Positions 8,303-18,253 of a stretch of 64,000 nt of DNA are shown here, one piece after another. How positions within the stretch are numbered: the first letter of the stretch is position 1; the number at the start of each line of letters is the position of its first letter. Location: assembly GCA_041397765.1 (NCBI GenBank), contig JAWKWA010000008.1, forward strand, positions 62,001 to 126,000, written 5' to 3'. This DNA comes from JAWKWA01 sp041397765 (GTDB lineage: Bacteria > Pseudomonadota > Alphaproteobacteria > Rhizobiales > Hyphomicrobiaceae). The notes beneath the pieces were generated by a model, which had not been told where the DNA came from, searched no databases, and saw only the letters and a list, made by a program, of their open reading frames with translations. A program made the position numbers and the translations under genes.

Positions 8303-9183
8303 ATCCTGAGCGGGAAGTGGCGCAGATAGAGCTCTTCAAGCCGGCCGCTCTGGCGCAGATCGGCGAGCGCCTGATTGATCTGTGCCTTCAGCTCCATGTC
8401 GCCCTTGTGCACGGCGATGCCGACACCGTCGCCGAAATAGCGCGGATCCTGGAACGGCCCGCCGCGGAACTCGCAGCAGCCCGCCGCGCCTGTGCCGTTC
8501 AGCCAGAACATCAGCCCGATGCCGTCGCCGAACACGAGCTCCACCTCGCCGCTGACCAGCGCCTGCCGCAGTGCCTCCTCGTCCCCATAGCCGACCACCA
8601 CGCTGTCGCGGAAGAAGGCCTGCAGATAGGCCTCGTGCGCGCTGTCGGTGACGACGCCGATCTTGCGGCTCTCGAGCCCCTCGGGCGTCACCTCGCGCTC
8701 GGGCGCGCTCTTCAGCGCCGCGAAGCGGGCCGGCGTCGAATAGTAGCGGTCGGTGAAATCGGCATCCTTCAGCGAGGCGGGCGAGATCGCGATCGAGGCG
8801 ATCACCGCATCGGCATCGCCGCGGCCGAGCGCAGGCAACAGATCGTCCCACGCCCGGGTCTGGATGTCGCAGGTGACGGCGAGTTGCAGGCAGACGGCCC
8901 GCGCCACGTCGATGTTGAAGCCTGTCAGGGTGCCGTCCTCCTCGACATAGTTGAACGGCGGATAGTCGTTGTCGGTGAGGAAGCGGATCAGCGTTCGGCG
9001 CGGCGCCGCCGTCTCCGTCTCGCTGCCGGTTCCCTGCGTGCCGGCCGTCTGTGCGCAAACGGGAGCAGCCGGCGCCGCGAGCATGATCAGCACGACACCG
9101 AGAGCCGCCACGAAGGTGCCCCTGATCGCCCCCCTCATCGCCCACTCGACCGACCGCGACATCGACATGGATCCGGTCTCCAT
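8296..9183 (-). CDS. Extracellular solute-binding protein, family 3 (amino-acid type)
   Basis: 295 residues with an N-terminal signal peptide: a short basic stretch, a hydrophobic core AALGVVLIMLAAPAAPVCA, then mature protein from about residue 45. The mature part is a type II periplasmic binding fold: FLTDNDYPPFNYVEEDG, GFNIDVARAVC, WDDLLPALGRGDADAV, FTDRYYSTPARF and a C-terminal DLRQSGRLEELY. Such proteins deliver polar amino acids or similar ligands to ABC permeases. No permease or ATPase lies next to it, so it may serve distant components or act as a sensor. Several cysteines (VTCDIQ, AGCCEF) are unusual for the family. A GAGGAAGAGAG stretch precedes the start. Confidence 0.88.
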   Translation of the reverse strand: METGSMSMSRSVEWAMRGAIRGTFVAALGVVLIMLAAPAAPVCAQTAGTQGTGSETETAAPRRTLIRFLTDNDYPPFNYVEEDGTLTGFNIDVARAVCLQLAVTCDIQTRAWDDLLPALGRGDADAVIASIAISPASLKDADFTDRYYSTPARFAALKSAPEREVTPEGLESRKIGVVTDSAHEAYLQAFFRDSVVVGYGDEEALRQALVSGEVELVFGDGIGLMFWLNGTGAAGCCEFRGGPFQDPRYFGDGVGIAVHKGDMELKAQINQALADLRQSGRLEELYLRHFPLRIY

Positions 9184-9560
9184 CGCTGCTCTCTTCCTCG
9201 CCTCGCATCATCGGCCGCCATGCCGGCCGGGTGACTACCCGGCTCCCGCGGCCCTCGCTCCTTCGATAGCCTTCCCGTGTGGAATGGCAAGGGCGTGGCG
9301 CGTCCCGTCCCGCATTCACCGGCCGGGCGCGATGGGGGCGGGAGGACGTGGCGGACTGGTCGAGACGCGATCCTCGCGCAGGCGATGCCGGACCGGATGT
9401 GGCCTCGGCGCGGTCGGGCTTGCCCCGTCGGCCCGACGCCGGCGCCATCCCTCCCGGCGCCATCCCTCCCGGCTCCGTTCCCCTCGGCGCCCATCGGGCA
9501 AGGCCGGCCTCACCCGGCGTCTCCCGCCCGTCAGCGGACCGGTCGCCGCAGCGCGTCTCG
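9184..9560. repeat. Intergenic region with a 15-bp tandem duplication
   Basis: This 377-bp stretch separates the divergent binding-protein and glycosyltransferase genes. GGCGCCATCCCTCCC occurs twice head to tail at 9441-9455 and 9456-9470, with a degenerate third unit after it. The frame of the following gene is open throughout this region, but the reading is Pro/Ala/Gly-rich and unlike a protein domain. I therefore place the gene start after it. Confidence 0.4.
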
Positions 9561-11447
9561 ATGATCCCACCTCGCACCGACGACCCGGCCTATGACTTCC
9601 TCGCATTCGTCGAATCCGGCGATCTGCGTGGCGACGAGGATGCCTGGCGTGCGGTTTGCGCGCGCGCCGGCGCGCTCGGCGTCGAGCCGTCCCGCGTGCT
9701 GGTGACATCGGGTCGCATCGCCGCGGCCGACCTCGTCGCGGCGCTCGCACGTCATCACGGCCTCGGCCACCTCGACCGCGCCGAGCTTGGCCGCCTCGTC
9801 TTCCATCCGGGCGAGGCTGGCGCCCTGCCCCGCTTCGCAACGGCCGTCGACCGGGGCAATGCCTTCCTCCACATTCTCGATGCCGAACGCATTCCCCCTC
9901 GCGACATCGAAGGCATTGTCGCCCGGCTTCGCGCCGGGCCCGGGCGTATCCGCGTCTCACTCGTCGACTCGGCGACCCTGCGGCAAGCCGTCCTCGCGAG
10001 CCACGGCGGGCGTCTCTTGAAGGCGGCCGCATCGGGCGCCCGGCTTCGCCGGGCGGAAAGCTGCGCACGCGACGGACCGGCGATCTGGCAGGTCGTCGTG
10101 ATCGCGACGCTCGCCGGTCTCGCACTCGGTGCTTTGCCCTTCGCCGCCGGATTGGTTGCGACCCTCGCCGCCGGCGCTTTCACGCTCGGCTTCTTTCCCG
10201 TCGTCGCGTTGCGCCTCGCCGCACTCGTCGCCTCGATCGCCCGCCGCCGCCCGCCTCTCCCGCCGCCGCTCGCCGATCACGACCTGCCGCACTACACGCT
10301 GCTCGTGCCGCTCTATCGCGAGGCGCGCGTGGTCGCAGATCTCGCGCGCGCACTGCGCCTCATCGACTACCCGCCCGAGAAGCTCGACGTGAAACTGCTG
10401 CTCGAGGCTTCCGATGCCGAGACGCGCGCCGCGGTCGCGGCCCTCGAGCTCGGTCCGCCCTTCGAGATCCTGATCGTTCCCGACCTGCATCCCCGCACCA
10501 AGCCCAAGGCGCTCGACTACGCTCTCGCCTTTTCGCGTGGCGATCTCGTCACCGTCTTCGACGCGGAGGACGTGCCGGCGCCCGGCCAGCTCCGTCTCGC
10601 CGCCGCCGCCTTCGCGGCTGGTCCGGCCGACCTCGCCTGCCTACAGGCGCGCCTCGCCATCGACAATGCCGCCGACGGCTGGCTCGCGCGCCAGTTCGCC
10701 ATCGAATATCTCGCGCTGTTCGACGGGCTGCTGCCGGCGCTCTCCGCGCTCGGCCTGCCGGTGCCCCTCGGCGGCACGTCCAACCATTTCCGCAAGGCCG
10801 CGCTCCTCCGAGCCGGCGCCTGGGATCCCTTCAACGTCACCGAGGATGCCGATCTTGGCGTGCGTCTCGCCCGGCTCGGCTGGACGACGGCGATGCTCGA
10901 CAGCACGACCAGCGAGGAGGCGCCGTTTCGCCCGCTCGGCTGGCTGCGCCAGCGCACGCGCTGGCTGAAGGGCTGGATGCAGACCTACGCGGTGCACATG
11001 CGCAGGCCGGGGCGTCTGCTCGCCGATCTCGGCCTCTGGCGCTTTCTCGGCTTCCACTTGGTGATCGGCGGACAGGTGCTGTCCGCGCTCGCCCATCCGG
11101 TGTTCTTTGCCTGGCTCGTCCTTCAGGCCGCGAGCGGCGAATTGCTCGCGCCGCCCGAAGGCATCGTCGCCTCGGCATTCTGGTGGCTGGCGGCGGTCAA
11201 TCTCGTGCTCGGCTACGCGACGGCGGTCGTCCTCGCCCTGCTGGCGATCCTGCGCGCGCGGTGCTGGCGGCTGCTGCCGAGCGCCGTCTTCATGCCTCTC
11301 TATTGGCTGCTCGTCTCGCTCGCCGCCTATCGCGCGCTCTGGCAGCTCGTCCGCGACCCCTTCCTCTGGGAGAAGACCGAGCACGGCATCTCGCGCCGCC
11401 GCACCACGGCAGCGCCACGGCCTCATACCAGCGAGCGAAGGTTCTGA
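9561..11447 (+). CDS. Membrane glycosyltransferase family 2 with N-terminal accessory domain
   Basis: 628 residues. Residues 10-130 form a soluble region (DPAYDFLAFV; VLVTSGRIAAADLVAALARHHGL) resembling the small MshEN/GspE-II module that precedes some GT2 enzymes. Two membrane helices follow near 180-220, then a GT-A catalytic domain. Its key residues are D334 and D337 (DAED), E428 and D429 in TEDAD, and QRTRW at 464-468, the signature of processive cellulose-synthase-type enzymes. Three or more membrane helices close the protein. It probably polymerises or transfers sugars at the inner membrane; the polymer is unknown. The start at 9561 (MIPPRTDDP) is chosen by domain content, as no strong ribosome site is present. 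The 3' end overlaps a repeat element. Confidence 0.82.
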   Translation: MIPPRTDDPAYDFLAFVESGDLRGDEDAWRAVCARAGALGVEPSRVLVTSGRIAAADLVAALARHHGLGHLDRAELGRLVFHPGEAGALPRFATAVDRGNAFLHILDAERIPPRDIEGIVARLRAGPGRIRVSLVDSATLRQAVLASHGGRLLKAAASGARLRRAESCARDGPAIWQVVVIATLAGLALGALPFAAGLVATLAAGAFTLGFFPVVALRLAALVASIARRRPPLPPPLADHDLPHYTLLVPLYREARVVADLARALRLIDYPPEKLDVKLLLEASDAETRAAVAALELGPPFEILIVPDLHPRTKPKALDYALAFSRGDLVTVFDAEDVPAPGQLRLAAAAFAAGPADLACLQARLAIDNAADGWLARQFAIEYLALFDGLLPALSALGLPVPLGGTSNHFRKAALLRAGAWDPFNVTEDADLGVRLARLGWTTAMLDSTTSEEAPFRPLGWLRQRTRWLKGWMQTYAVHMRRPGRLLADLGLWRFLGFHLVIGGQVLSALAHPVFFAWLVLQAASGELLAPPEGIVASAFWWLAAVNLVLGYATAVVLALLAILRARCWRLLPSAVFMPLYWLLVSLAAYRALWQLVRDPFLWEKTEHGISRRRTTAAPRPHTSERRF

Positions 11448-11582
11448 CGTTCGCGAGGTGCTAGGCGCGCGGGGTTGGTGGGGCGGCCGCGCGCAAACAA
11501 AGGAGAGCGCGCGGGGCTGGTGGGGCGGCCGCGCGGCGCGCATCCAACTGGATCACGAGTCGGAACATATGCGCGCCGGTAT
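11425..11582. mobile_element. MITE/REP-like element, copy A (ATACC...GGTAT ends)
   Basis: A 158-bp element related to one at 56834-56969. It begins ATACC inside the end of the glycosyltransferase gene and ends GGTAT at the stop codon of the convergent methyltransferase gene, so it fills the whole gap between them. The core GCGCGCGGGG(T/C)TGGTGGGGCGG occurs twice here and once in the other copy. A shared tail has GGCGCGCAT and ATGCGCGCC as inverted arms around GATCACGAGTCG. No transposase is encoded. Confidence 0.65.
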
Positions 11583-12070
11583 CATACCCGCCGGTAGAGG
11601 AAGTAGCGCCTGAGGTCGACGAGCGGTGGCGGTTCGAGCGGCTCCGTGCCGGCGATGTCGAGCGGCTCGTCGCTGAGGACGATCGCCCCCTTGGCGAGCG
11701 CGCCCGGTAAGGCCGCACTGATCGCGCGCGCCATCGTCGCCCCGTATTCGGCGATGCCGTTGCCGATGTCGCTGTGGACGAGCGCGACGCGGCCGGCGAA
11801 GCGTTTCGCCGCCTCCGGCAGCGTCTCAACCACATCGCCGAGAAGGGCGTGCTCGGCATCGGGCCGGCAATCGGGATGGGAGTGGATCGCCCGGTCGAAC
11901 ACGAAGATCTCGCGCCCCGGCAGCTTCTCGCGCAGATGATCGTAGGTGCGGCCATTGCCGAGACCGACCTCGAGGATCACGCCCTCGACGGGGGCGATCA
12001 GCTCGCAGGCCATGTTGAGGCAAAGCCGCTGCGCGGTGAGCCGGCGGATCATCGAATCGAGGCGTGACAT
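11582..12070 (-). CDS. Small class I SAM-dependent methyltransferase
   Basis: 162 residues. The SAM-binding motif is clear near residues 31-42 (VILEVGLGNGRTYDHL), followed by an acidic strand end (IFVFDRAIHSH) and HSDIGNG. The protein is short for the class and lacks a separate substrate-binding domain, so the substrate cannot be predicted. A textbook ribosome site (CGGAGGACGCC) precedes the ATG at 12070. It is on the same strand as, and 114 bp downstream of, the glycosyltransferase/transporter train and may be its last gene. The end coincides with a repeat element. Confidence 0.8.
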   Translation of the reverse strand: MSRLDSMIRRLTAQRLCLNMACELIAPVEGVILEVGLGNGRTYDHLREKLPGREIFVFDRAIHSHPDCRPDAEHALLGDVVETLPEAAKRFAGRVALVHSDIGNGIAEYGATMARAISAALPGALAKGAIVLSDEPLDIAGTEPLEPPPLVDLRRYFLYRRV

Positions 12071-12184
12071 GGCGTCCTCCGGTCGAAAGGAATTGGCGTC
12101 GCATGAGGCCCGGCCGATCGGTGGCCGAGCGACGCATGGGCAAGGAGGGGCACGCGCGCCGTCGGCCCGGCCGCTCGCCCGCCC

Positions 12185-13338
12185 TCAAAGATAGGGATCG
12201 GCTGCGTCTCTGAGGCCGTCGCCGAAGAAATTGAACGCGAGCACGGTCAGGATCACCGGCACCATCGGCAGCAGCAGCCAGGGATAGAGCGCCACCGCCT
12301 CGATATTCTGCGCCTCGGCCATCATCACGCCCCAGCTCGTGATCGGCGGCCTGAGCCCGAGGCCGAGGAAGCTGAGCACCGTCTCGCCGAGGATCATGCC
12401 CGGTACCGACAGTGTCGCCGAGGCGATCAGATGGCTGGCGAAATTGGGCAGGAGATGCCGGCGAACAGTATGCCCCGGCGTGGCGCCCATCAGCCGGGCC
12501 GCGAGGCCGCGTAATCCTCCTCGCGTAGCGCCAGGAGCTTGGAGCGCACGGCCCGCGCGAGGCCCGGCCAGTCGAGCAGACCGAGAATGATGGTGATGCC
12601 GAAATAGACCAGCAGCGGGCTCCAGGTCACCGGCAGGGCCGCCGACAGCGCCATCCAAAGCGGCAGCTCCGGCAATGAGCGGATGACCTCGGTCATTCGC
12701 TGCACCACATGGTCGACGAATCCGCCCAGATAGCCGGCGAAGCCGCCGATGGTGATGTCGAGCAGGAAGCTGATGGTGATGCCGACGAGGCCGACGGTCA
12801 GCGAGATGCGGCCGCCATAGAGCATGCGCGAGGCCATGTCGCGTCCGAGCCGGTCGGTGCCGAGGAGGAAGAAGGTGCCATTCTCGGGCGGACAGATGAG
12901 ATGCAGACGCCCGGGAATGAGCCCCCACAGCTCATAGGAATCGCCGAGGCACAGGAAGCGCAAGGGCTGCGCCACCGATTTGTCCTCGGTGTATTCGCGC
13001 TTCAGCGTCTCCATGTCGAGGCGGTAGGTGAGCGGATGCACATAGGGCCCGACCAGCCGCCCCTCGTGGAACAGGTGCACGCTCTGCGGCGGTGCGAAGA
13101 TGAACTCCGTGTGGCGTGTCGAGAGCGCGTAGGGTGCGAGCACCTCTGTCACCGGGATCGTCGCATAGGAGAGCAGGAGGATGAGGCCAGCGAGCACGGC
13201 GAGCCGGTGGCGCCGGAACTTCCACCACATCAGCCGCCATTGCGAGGCGAGGAAGTAGCGCTCCTGCTCGGGCGTCATCGCCTCGACGGCCGCGGGATTG
13301 AACGGCCGGTCCGAGACATGATGGACGAGTTCGCTCAT
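12185..13338 (-). pseudogene. OppC-type peptide ABC transporter permease, frameshifted
   Basis: Inner-membrane permease of a peptide/nickel-type (family 5) ABC importer. The first reading phase covers MSELVHHVSDRPFNP, a membrane helix (HRLAVLAGLILLLSYATI), a long periplasmic segment, LGTDRLGRDMASRMLYGGRIS and the start of the permease domain. It then stops after REEDYAAS near 12510. The rest continues in another phase (ARLMGATPGHTVRRHLLPNF through LGLGLRPPITSWGVMM). One missing base in the GC-rich codons after DYAA explains this, so either sequencing error or recent decay is possible. The start overlaps the oppB stop as TGATG, which implies translational coupling. The joined length, near 383 residues, is normal. 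Confidence 0.85.
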
Positions 13339-14333
13339 CGCCTGACCCCTCCCTCGAGGCGGATGCGCGGATCGAGCACCGCCAGCAGCACGTCGGAGAT
13401 GAACATGCCGACGACGGTCAGCGCCGCGAGGAACATGAGGAACGATCCGGCGAGATACATGTCCTGGCTCTGCAGCGCATCGAGCAGCATCGGCCCCGTG
13501 GTCGGCAGCGACATCACCGCCGAGACGATCACCGATCCCGAGACGATCTGCGGCAGCAGATTGCCGATATCGGCAACGAAAGGATTGAGCGCCATCCGCA
13601 GCGGATATTTCCGCAGCAGCCGTCCTTCCGGCAGGCCCTTGGCGCGTCCGGTCACGACATACTGCTTTTGCAGTTCGTCGAGCAGATTGGCGCGGAGCCG
13701 CCGGATCATGCCGGCCGTTCCCGCCGTGCCGATCACCACCACCGGCACCCAGATATGCTCGAGCACCGACATCGCCTTGCCGATCGACCATGGCTGGTCG
13801 ATGTAATCGGGGTCCATGAGCCCGCCGATCGAGGTGCCGAACCATACATTGGCGAGATAGAGCAGGATCAGCGCCAGCAGGAAGTTCGGTACCGCGATGC
13901 CGAGGAAACCGAGCAGTGTGATGCCGTAGTCGCCGAAGCTGTATTTGTGCGTCGCCGAATAGACCCCGATCGGGAACGCCACCGCATAGATGAAGATCAC
14001 CGTCAGCACGTTGAGGATCATCGACAGCCACAGCCGGTCGCCGACCACGGCCGCCACCGGCTGGTCGTACTCGAACGAGTAGCCGAGATCACCCTGCGCG
14101 AGCCCGATCACCCAGGTGGCGTATTGCGCAATGAGCGGCCGGTCGAGCCCGTACTGCTTCTTCAGGAATTCGATCTTCGCCGAATCGACGGTCTCTCCCT
14201 GCGCCTGCAGGTTGGCGACATAGTTGGAGAGATAGTCGCCCTCCGGCAGCTGGATGATGACGAACACCAGCGCGCTGATGACGAGCAGTGTCATCGCCAT
14301 GGTCACGAGCCGCTTGGCAACGAACTTCAGCAT
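13335..14333 (-). CDS. OppB-type peptide ABC transporter permease
   Basis: 332 residues. N-terminal helix (LVTMAMTLLVISALVFVIIQL), then a periplasmic region with FLKKQYGLDRPLIAQYATWV and GDLGYSFEYDQPV, and five further helices. The cytoplasmic coupling motif is present (YVVTGRAKGLPEGRLLRKYPLRMALNPF). The EAA-loop pattern identifies it as the first permease of a family 5 importer for peptides or similar solutes. The ATG overlaps the stop of the upstream binding-protein gene (TGATG), and its own stop overlaps the next permease start. It is intact although both neighbours are frameshifted. Confidence 0.93.
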   Translation of the reverse strand: MLKFVAKRLVTMAMTLLVISALVFVIIQLPEGDYLSNYVANLQAQGETVDSAKIEFLKKQYGLDRPLIAQYATWVIGLAQGDLGYSFEYDQPVAAVVGDRLWLSMILNVLTVIFIYAVAFPIGVYSATHKYSFGDYGITLLGFLGIAVPNFLLALILLYLANVWFGTSIGGLMDPDYIDQPWSIGKAMSVLEHIWVPVVVIGTAGTAGMIRRLRANLLDELQKQYVVTGRAKGLPEGRLLRKYPLRMALNPFVADIGNLLPQIVSGSVIVSAVMSLPTTGPMLLDALQSQDMYLAGSFLMFLAALTVVGMFISDVLLAVLDPRIRLEGGVRR

Positions 14334-16307
14334 CAGTCGTCCTCCGCCGCGCCGTCGAGCCAGAAGCTGTCGGGATGGTAGATGCCGAAGAACGCACCGG
14401 GTTCCCAGGTCCACAAGCCCGCCTCGGGCACGTTGCGCAGCGCCCGGCTGACCACGATCGGTTGCGGCACCGCCGTGACGGTGCCGATGGTGAACTGCTG
14501 CTCGGCGTTGATCTCGAGCATGCGCTCCCAGATCCTGGTGCGCGCCTCGCGGTCGGTGGTCGCCTCCCAGGCCCCGAGCAGCCGGTTGAGCTCCACGGCG
14601 GCCGGATCGTCCGGCGCCTCGCCGCTGCGGCCCTGTGTCAGCGCGTGGATGCCCCATCGCGGCCACTGGAGCTGGTCGTCGCTGGTCGGCGCCAGCTCCT
14701 TGGGGCTCTGCATCGGCGTCGCGATGCCGTTCTCGAGGCCGAACCAGGTCGACATCAGCGTCTCGCCGGCCATCGCCCGCCGGCGCAGATTGTCGCCCGA
14801 GCGCCTTGGTGAGCAGCCTGACGCCGATCTCGCGCCAACTGTCGGTGATGAGCTCGAGGATGTCAGATTCGTTGAGGTCCTCGCCCGCCGTCTCCACCAC
14901 GATCTCGAGCGGCCGGCCATCGGGAAGCAGCCGGGTGCCGCGCGAGTCGCGCGCCATCAGCCCGACCTCGTCGAGCAGCCGGTTGGCCTCGGCCGGATCG
15001 AACGTCGCAAAGCGCGTGCGCAGCTCGGGCCGGAACAGCGGGCTTTCCTCGAGCACGGTGTTGTTGCTCTCGACGCCGAGCCCGTAGAACACCACCTGGT
15101 TGATCTCGCGCCGGTTGATGCCGAGCGACAGGGCGCGGCGGAACCGGGCGTCACGCATCACGGCGCGCCAGACCGGATCCTCGACATTGAGATTGGGGAA
15201 CAGCGCGAGCTGCGAGCCGCGCCCCGACCGCCACAGCCGGACGTCGTAGCCGTTCCGCGTCGCCCCGCTCTTCAGGACCGTATAGTTCTTGAACTCGAGG
15301 CCGCGGGCCTGCAGCGTCGAATCGCCTGCGCCGGTCTTCACCGGGATCAGCCGGCCATTGGTGATGACGGCATCGATCTCGTCGACATAGGGCAGTTGGC
15401 GGCCATTGATGTCGATACGGTGGAAATAGGGGTTGCGCCTGAACACGAAGCGCTCGGACGGCGAGGCGGTGGTATTCACCCAGGGCTCGAGCGTCGGCAG
15501 ATCGGGATTGTCGTTCTCGTACTGCCGGTCCTTCTTGTAGTGCAGCGCCCGCCAGCTCCGGGCCTTGGCAGCCTTGATGGCGGCCTCGAGCTGCTCGTGA
15601 AAGGCGTATTTGGGATGGAACTGCTTCAGATAGTGGCTCGGCCGGTAGATGTAGAGCGGTGAGGCGCCGGCGAGCTGGGCGAGGAAATTGGGATTGGGAT
15701 CGTCCCACGTGTAGCGCACCGTGGTCTCGTCGATCACCTCGAACTTCGGCAGCCGGCCATTGACCAGCAATTCGCCGGGCGGCCCCTCCTCCGAGAACTC
15801 CTCGTTGAGAACCATGTCCTCGAAATAGTAGCGGAAGTCCTCCGCGGTGAACGGCGCGCCGTCCGACCACTTGTGGCCCTGCCGCAGATGGAAGGTGAAG
15901 ATGCGCCCCTCCTCCACCTCATAGGCCTTGAGGATGTCCGGCACGATGTCGAGATTGCGATCGTAGCCGACGAGCCGCGCATAACCGTAGACGGTCATGA
16001 TGCGGATGTCTTTCGCCCGCCCGAACAGCGTGTCGATCTCCCCGCCATGCCGTCCCGGTGAGAGCCCGGCGCCCGACAGATCGACCACCAGCGGCTCGGC
16101 CGGGACGCGCTCGGTCACCGGCGGCAGCTCGCCCGCCGCGACCGCACCGGCGAGCGTCGGCGTCTCGACGAGCGTGGCCGCGCCCGCGACCCCCGCCTGC
16201 AGCCATCCTGCGACGAGCGCGACGAGTGCGAGCATGGTAGCGAGCTGGGCGAGGTGGCATCGCGTCGGCATGGCACCGGCCGGTGTGGCAAAGGTCGTCA
16301 TCGTCAT
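14333..16307 (-). pseudogene. Family 5 extracellular solute-binding protein, frameshifted
   Basis: Periplasmic receptor of the adjacent importer, about 657 residues when the two phases are joined. A signal peptide (LATMLALVALVAGWLQAGVAGAA) leads into a family 5 fold: FTFHLRQGHKWSDGAPFTAEDF, YIYRPSHYLKQF, LFPNLNVEDPVWR, ALSLGINRREIN. The frame breaks near 14800 after LLTKALG and resumes in another phase at DNLRRRAMAGETLMSTWFG, ending FFGIYHPDSFWLDGAAEDD. One extra or missing G in CTCGGGCGAC accounts for it. Large binding proteins of this type (about 600 residues or more) occur in uptake of oligopeptides and in some opine or sugar-conjugate systems. The gene starts one base after the ATPase stop. 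Confidence 0.87.
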
Positions 16308-16308
16308 C

Positions 16309-18234
16309 TCAAGCCACCGCCTCGGCGTGCGCCGCCGCCTTTGCCTCAGGCCGGCCCGCGGCCCTGACGAGATGCCCGCCGCCGATGTCGACGAGCGGCA
16401 TCGGCCGGCCGTCCGCCGGACCGAACGGCGGCGGCCAGTCCGCGGGCTCCGTCATCCGGCCCGAAGCGATGCCGGCGAAGTCGAGCTTGCGGTCGGGATC
16501 GGGCTCGGGCACCGAGGCGAGCAGCGCCCGCGTATAGGGATGCTGCGGATTGCCGAACAATTCCGCCCGCGGCGCCACCTCGACGAGCCGTCCCCGGCAC
16601 ATCACCGCGACCCGGTCGGCGATATAGTTCACGACGGCGAGGTCGTGCGAGATGAACAGCATGGTGAGGGCCAGCTCGCGCTTGAGGTCCTTCAAGAGGT
16701 TCAGCACCTGTGCCCGCGTCGACACGTCGAGCGCCGAGACCGGCTCGTCGCAAATCAGCAGCTCCGGCCCGAGCATCAGCGCCCGGCCGATACCGATGCG
16801 CTGCCGCTGGCCGCCCGAGAACGAGTGCGGATAGCGGTTGAGGTGGCGGGGATCGATGCCGACCCGCTGCATCAGCTCGGCGGCCCGCCGGCGGCGCGAC
16901 GGCCGATCGCCGACGCCGTGGATGGCGAGCGGCTCGGTCAGCAGCTCGAGCACCGTCATGCGCGGATTGAGCGATCCGACCGGATCCTGGAACACGTATT
17001 GGATGCGCGGCCGGAGTGGCACGAGCTGGCGGTCGCTGAGCCGGGCGAGATCGATCTCTCGGCCCCGGTCGTCGAACAGGATCTGGCCGCTATCGGCCGA
17101 GACCGCTCCCATGATCATCTTGGCGGCGGTGGTCTTGCCGCAGCCCGACTCGCCGACGAGGGCGAGGCATTCGCCGCGCAGCACCGTCAGGTCGAGCGCA
17201 TCGACGGCGGTCAGCTCCGTGTCTCCGGCGCCTCCGGCCAGCTTGCCGTCCCGGCGGATGCGGTAGGTCTTGGTCACCTTCTGCAGCTGGAGGATCGGTT
17301 TGCCGGCCGCCTCCGCGCCGGTCCGGGGCGCCCCGGCCGGCCCACCGGCGACCGAGGCGCCTGCAGCCTCCGCCGCCGCGACCTCCTCGACGAGCGGCAC
17401 GAGGCGCTCGTCGGGATCGGCATCGATGCGCGGAACGGCGCGCAGCAGCGCCCTCAGATACGGATGGCGCGGATCGCGGAACAGCGCCTCGGCCGGACCG
17501 CTCTCCATCACCTGCCCGCGATAGGCGACCACCACCTCCTCGGCGACATTCGCCACCACGCCCATGTCGTGGGTGATCATCAGCACGGCCATGCCGAGCT
17601 CGGCCTGCATGTCGCGTATGAGGCCGAGGATCTGCGCCTGCACCGTCACGTCGAGCGCCGTCGTCGGCTCGTCGGCGATGAGCAGCGCCGGCCGGCAGAT
17701 CAGCGCCATCGCGATCATCGCCCGCTGCCTGAGCCCGCCGGACAGCTCGAACGGGTAGCTGCGGAAGGTTCGCGCCGGATCAGGGAAGCGCACGAGGCGC
17801 AGCATGTCGAGACAGCGCGCCTCCGCCGCCGCCCGCTCGAGGCTCTCGTGCAGCATCAGCGCCTCGGTCACCTGGTTGCCGACCGTATGAAGGGGCGACA
17901 GCGAGGTCATCGGCTCCTGGAAGATGATCGAAATCCGCCCGCCGCGTAGGGCGCGATAGGCGCGCGAGCGGGCGGAGAGCTTGGCCAGATCGACGATGCC
18001 GGCGCCGCGGTGCTGGTCGCGGAACAGGATCTCACCGCCCGTGATGCGCGCGATCGACGGCAACAGGCCCATGATCGCCTGGGCGCAGACCGACTTGCCC
18101 GAGCCTGACTCGCCGACGAGTGCGACCGAGGATTGCGGCTTGATGCGGAAGGAGAAGCGATCGAGGGCCTGGATCGGCCCGGCCGGCGTGTCGAAGGCGA
18201 CCGAGAGTTCCTTCACCTCGAGCAGATTGGCCAA
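16309..18234 (-). CDS. Fused OppD-OppF ABC transporter ATPase
   Basis: 641 residues with two complete ABC ATPase domains. Domain 1 (about 5-265) has GESGSGKS, LSGGLRQR and IADEPTTALD. Domain 2 (about 320-575) has GESGCGKTT, FSGGQRQR and ICDEPVSALD. Both end with the HPYLRALL/HPYTRALL segment typical of oligopeptide/dipeptide ATPases. The fusion replaces separate OppD and OppF and would power the permease pair encoded just downstream. The linker (about 265-320) is Ala/Gly-rich. It lies inside the leftward train, 19 bp after the polysaccharide deacetylase gene and one base before the binding-protein start, so it is almost certainly co-transcribed. Confidence 0.93.
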   Translation of the reverse strand: MANLLEVKELSVAFDTPAGPIQALDRFSFRIKPQSSVALVGESGSGKSVCAQAIMGLLPSIARITGGEILFRDQHRGAGIVDLAKLSARSRAYRALRGGRISIIFQEPMTSLSPLHTVGNQVTEALMLHESLERAAAEARCLDMLRLVRFPDPARTFRSYPFELSGGLRQRAMIAMALICRPALLIADEPTTALDVTVQAQILGLIRDMQAELGMAVLMITHDMGVVANVAEEVVVAYRGQVMESGPAEALFRDPRHPYLRALLRAVPRIDADPDERLVPLVEEVAAAEAAGASVAGGPAGAPRTGAEAAGKPILQLQKVTKTYRIRRDGKLAGGAGDTELTAVDALDLTVLRGECLALVGESGCGKTTAAKMIMGAVSADSGQILFDDRGREIDLARLSDRQLVPLRPRIQYVFQDPVGSLNPRMTVLELLTEPLAIHGVGDRPSRRRRAAELMQRVGIDPRHLNRYPHSFSGGQRQRIGIGRALMLGPELLICDEPVSALDVSTRAQVLNLLKDLKRELALTMLFISHDLAVVNYIADRVAVMCRGRLVEVAPRAELFGNPQHPYTRALLASVPEPDPDRKLDFAGIASGRMTEPADWPPPFGPADGRPMPLVDIGGGHLVRAAGRPEAKAAAHAEAVA

Positions 18235-18253
18235 GACGTGACGCTCCCTTCAT

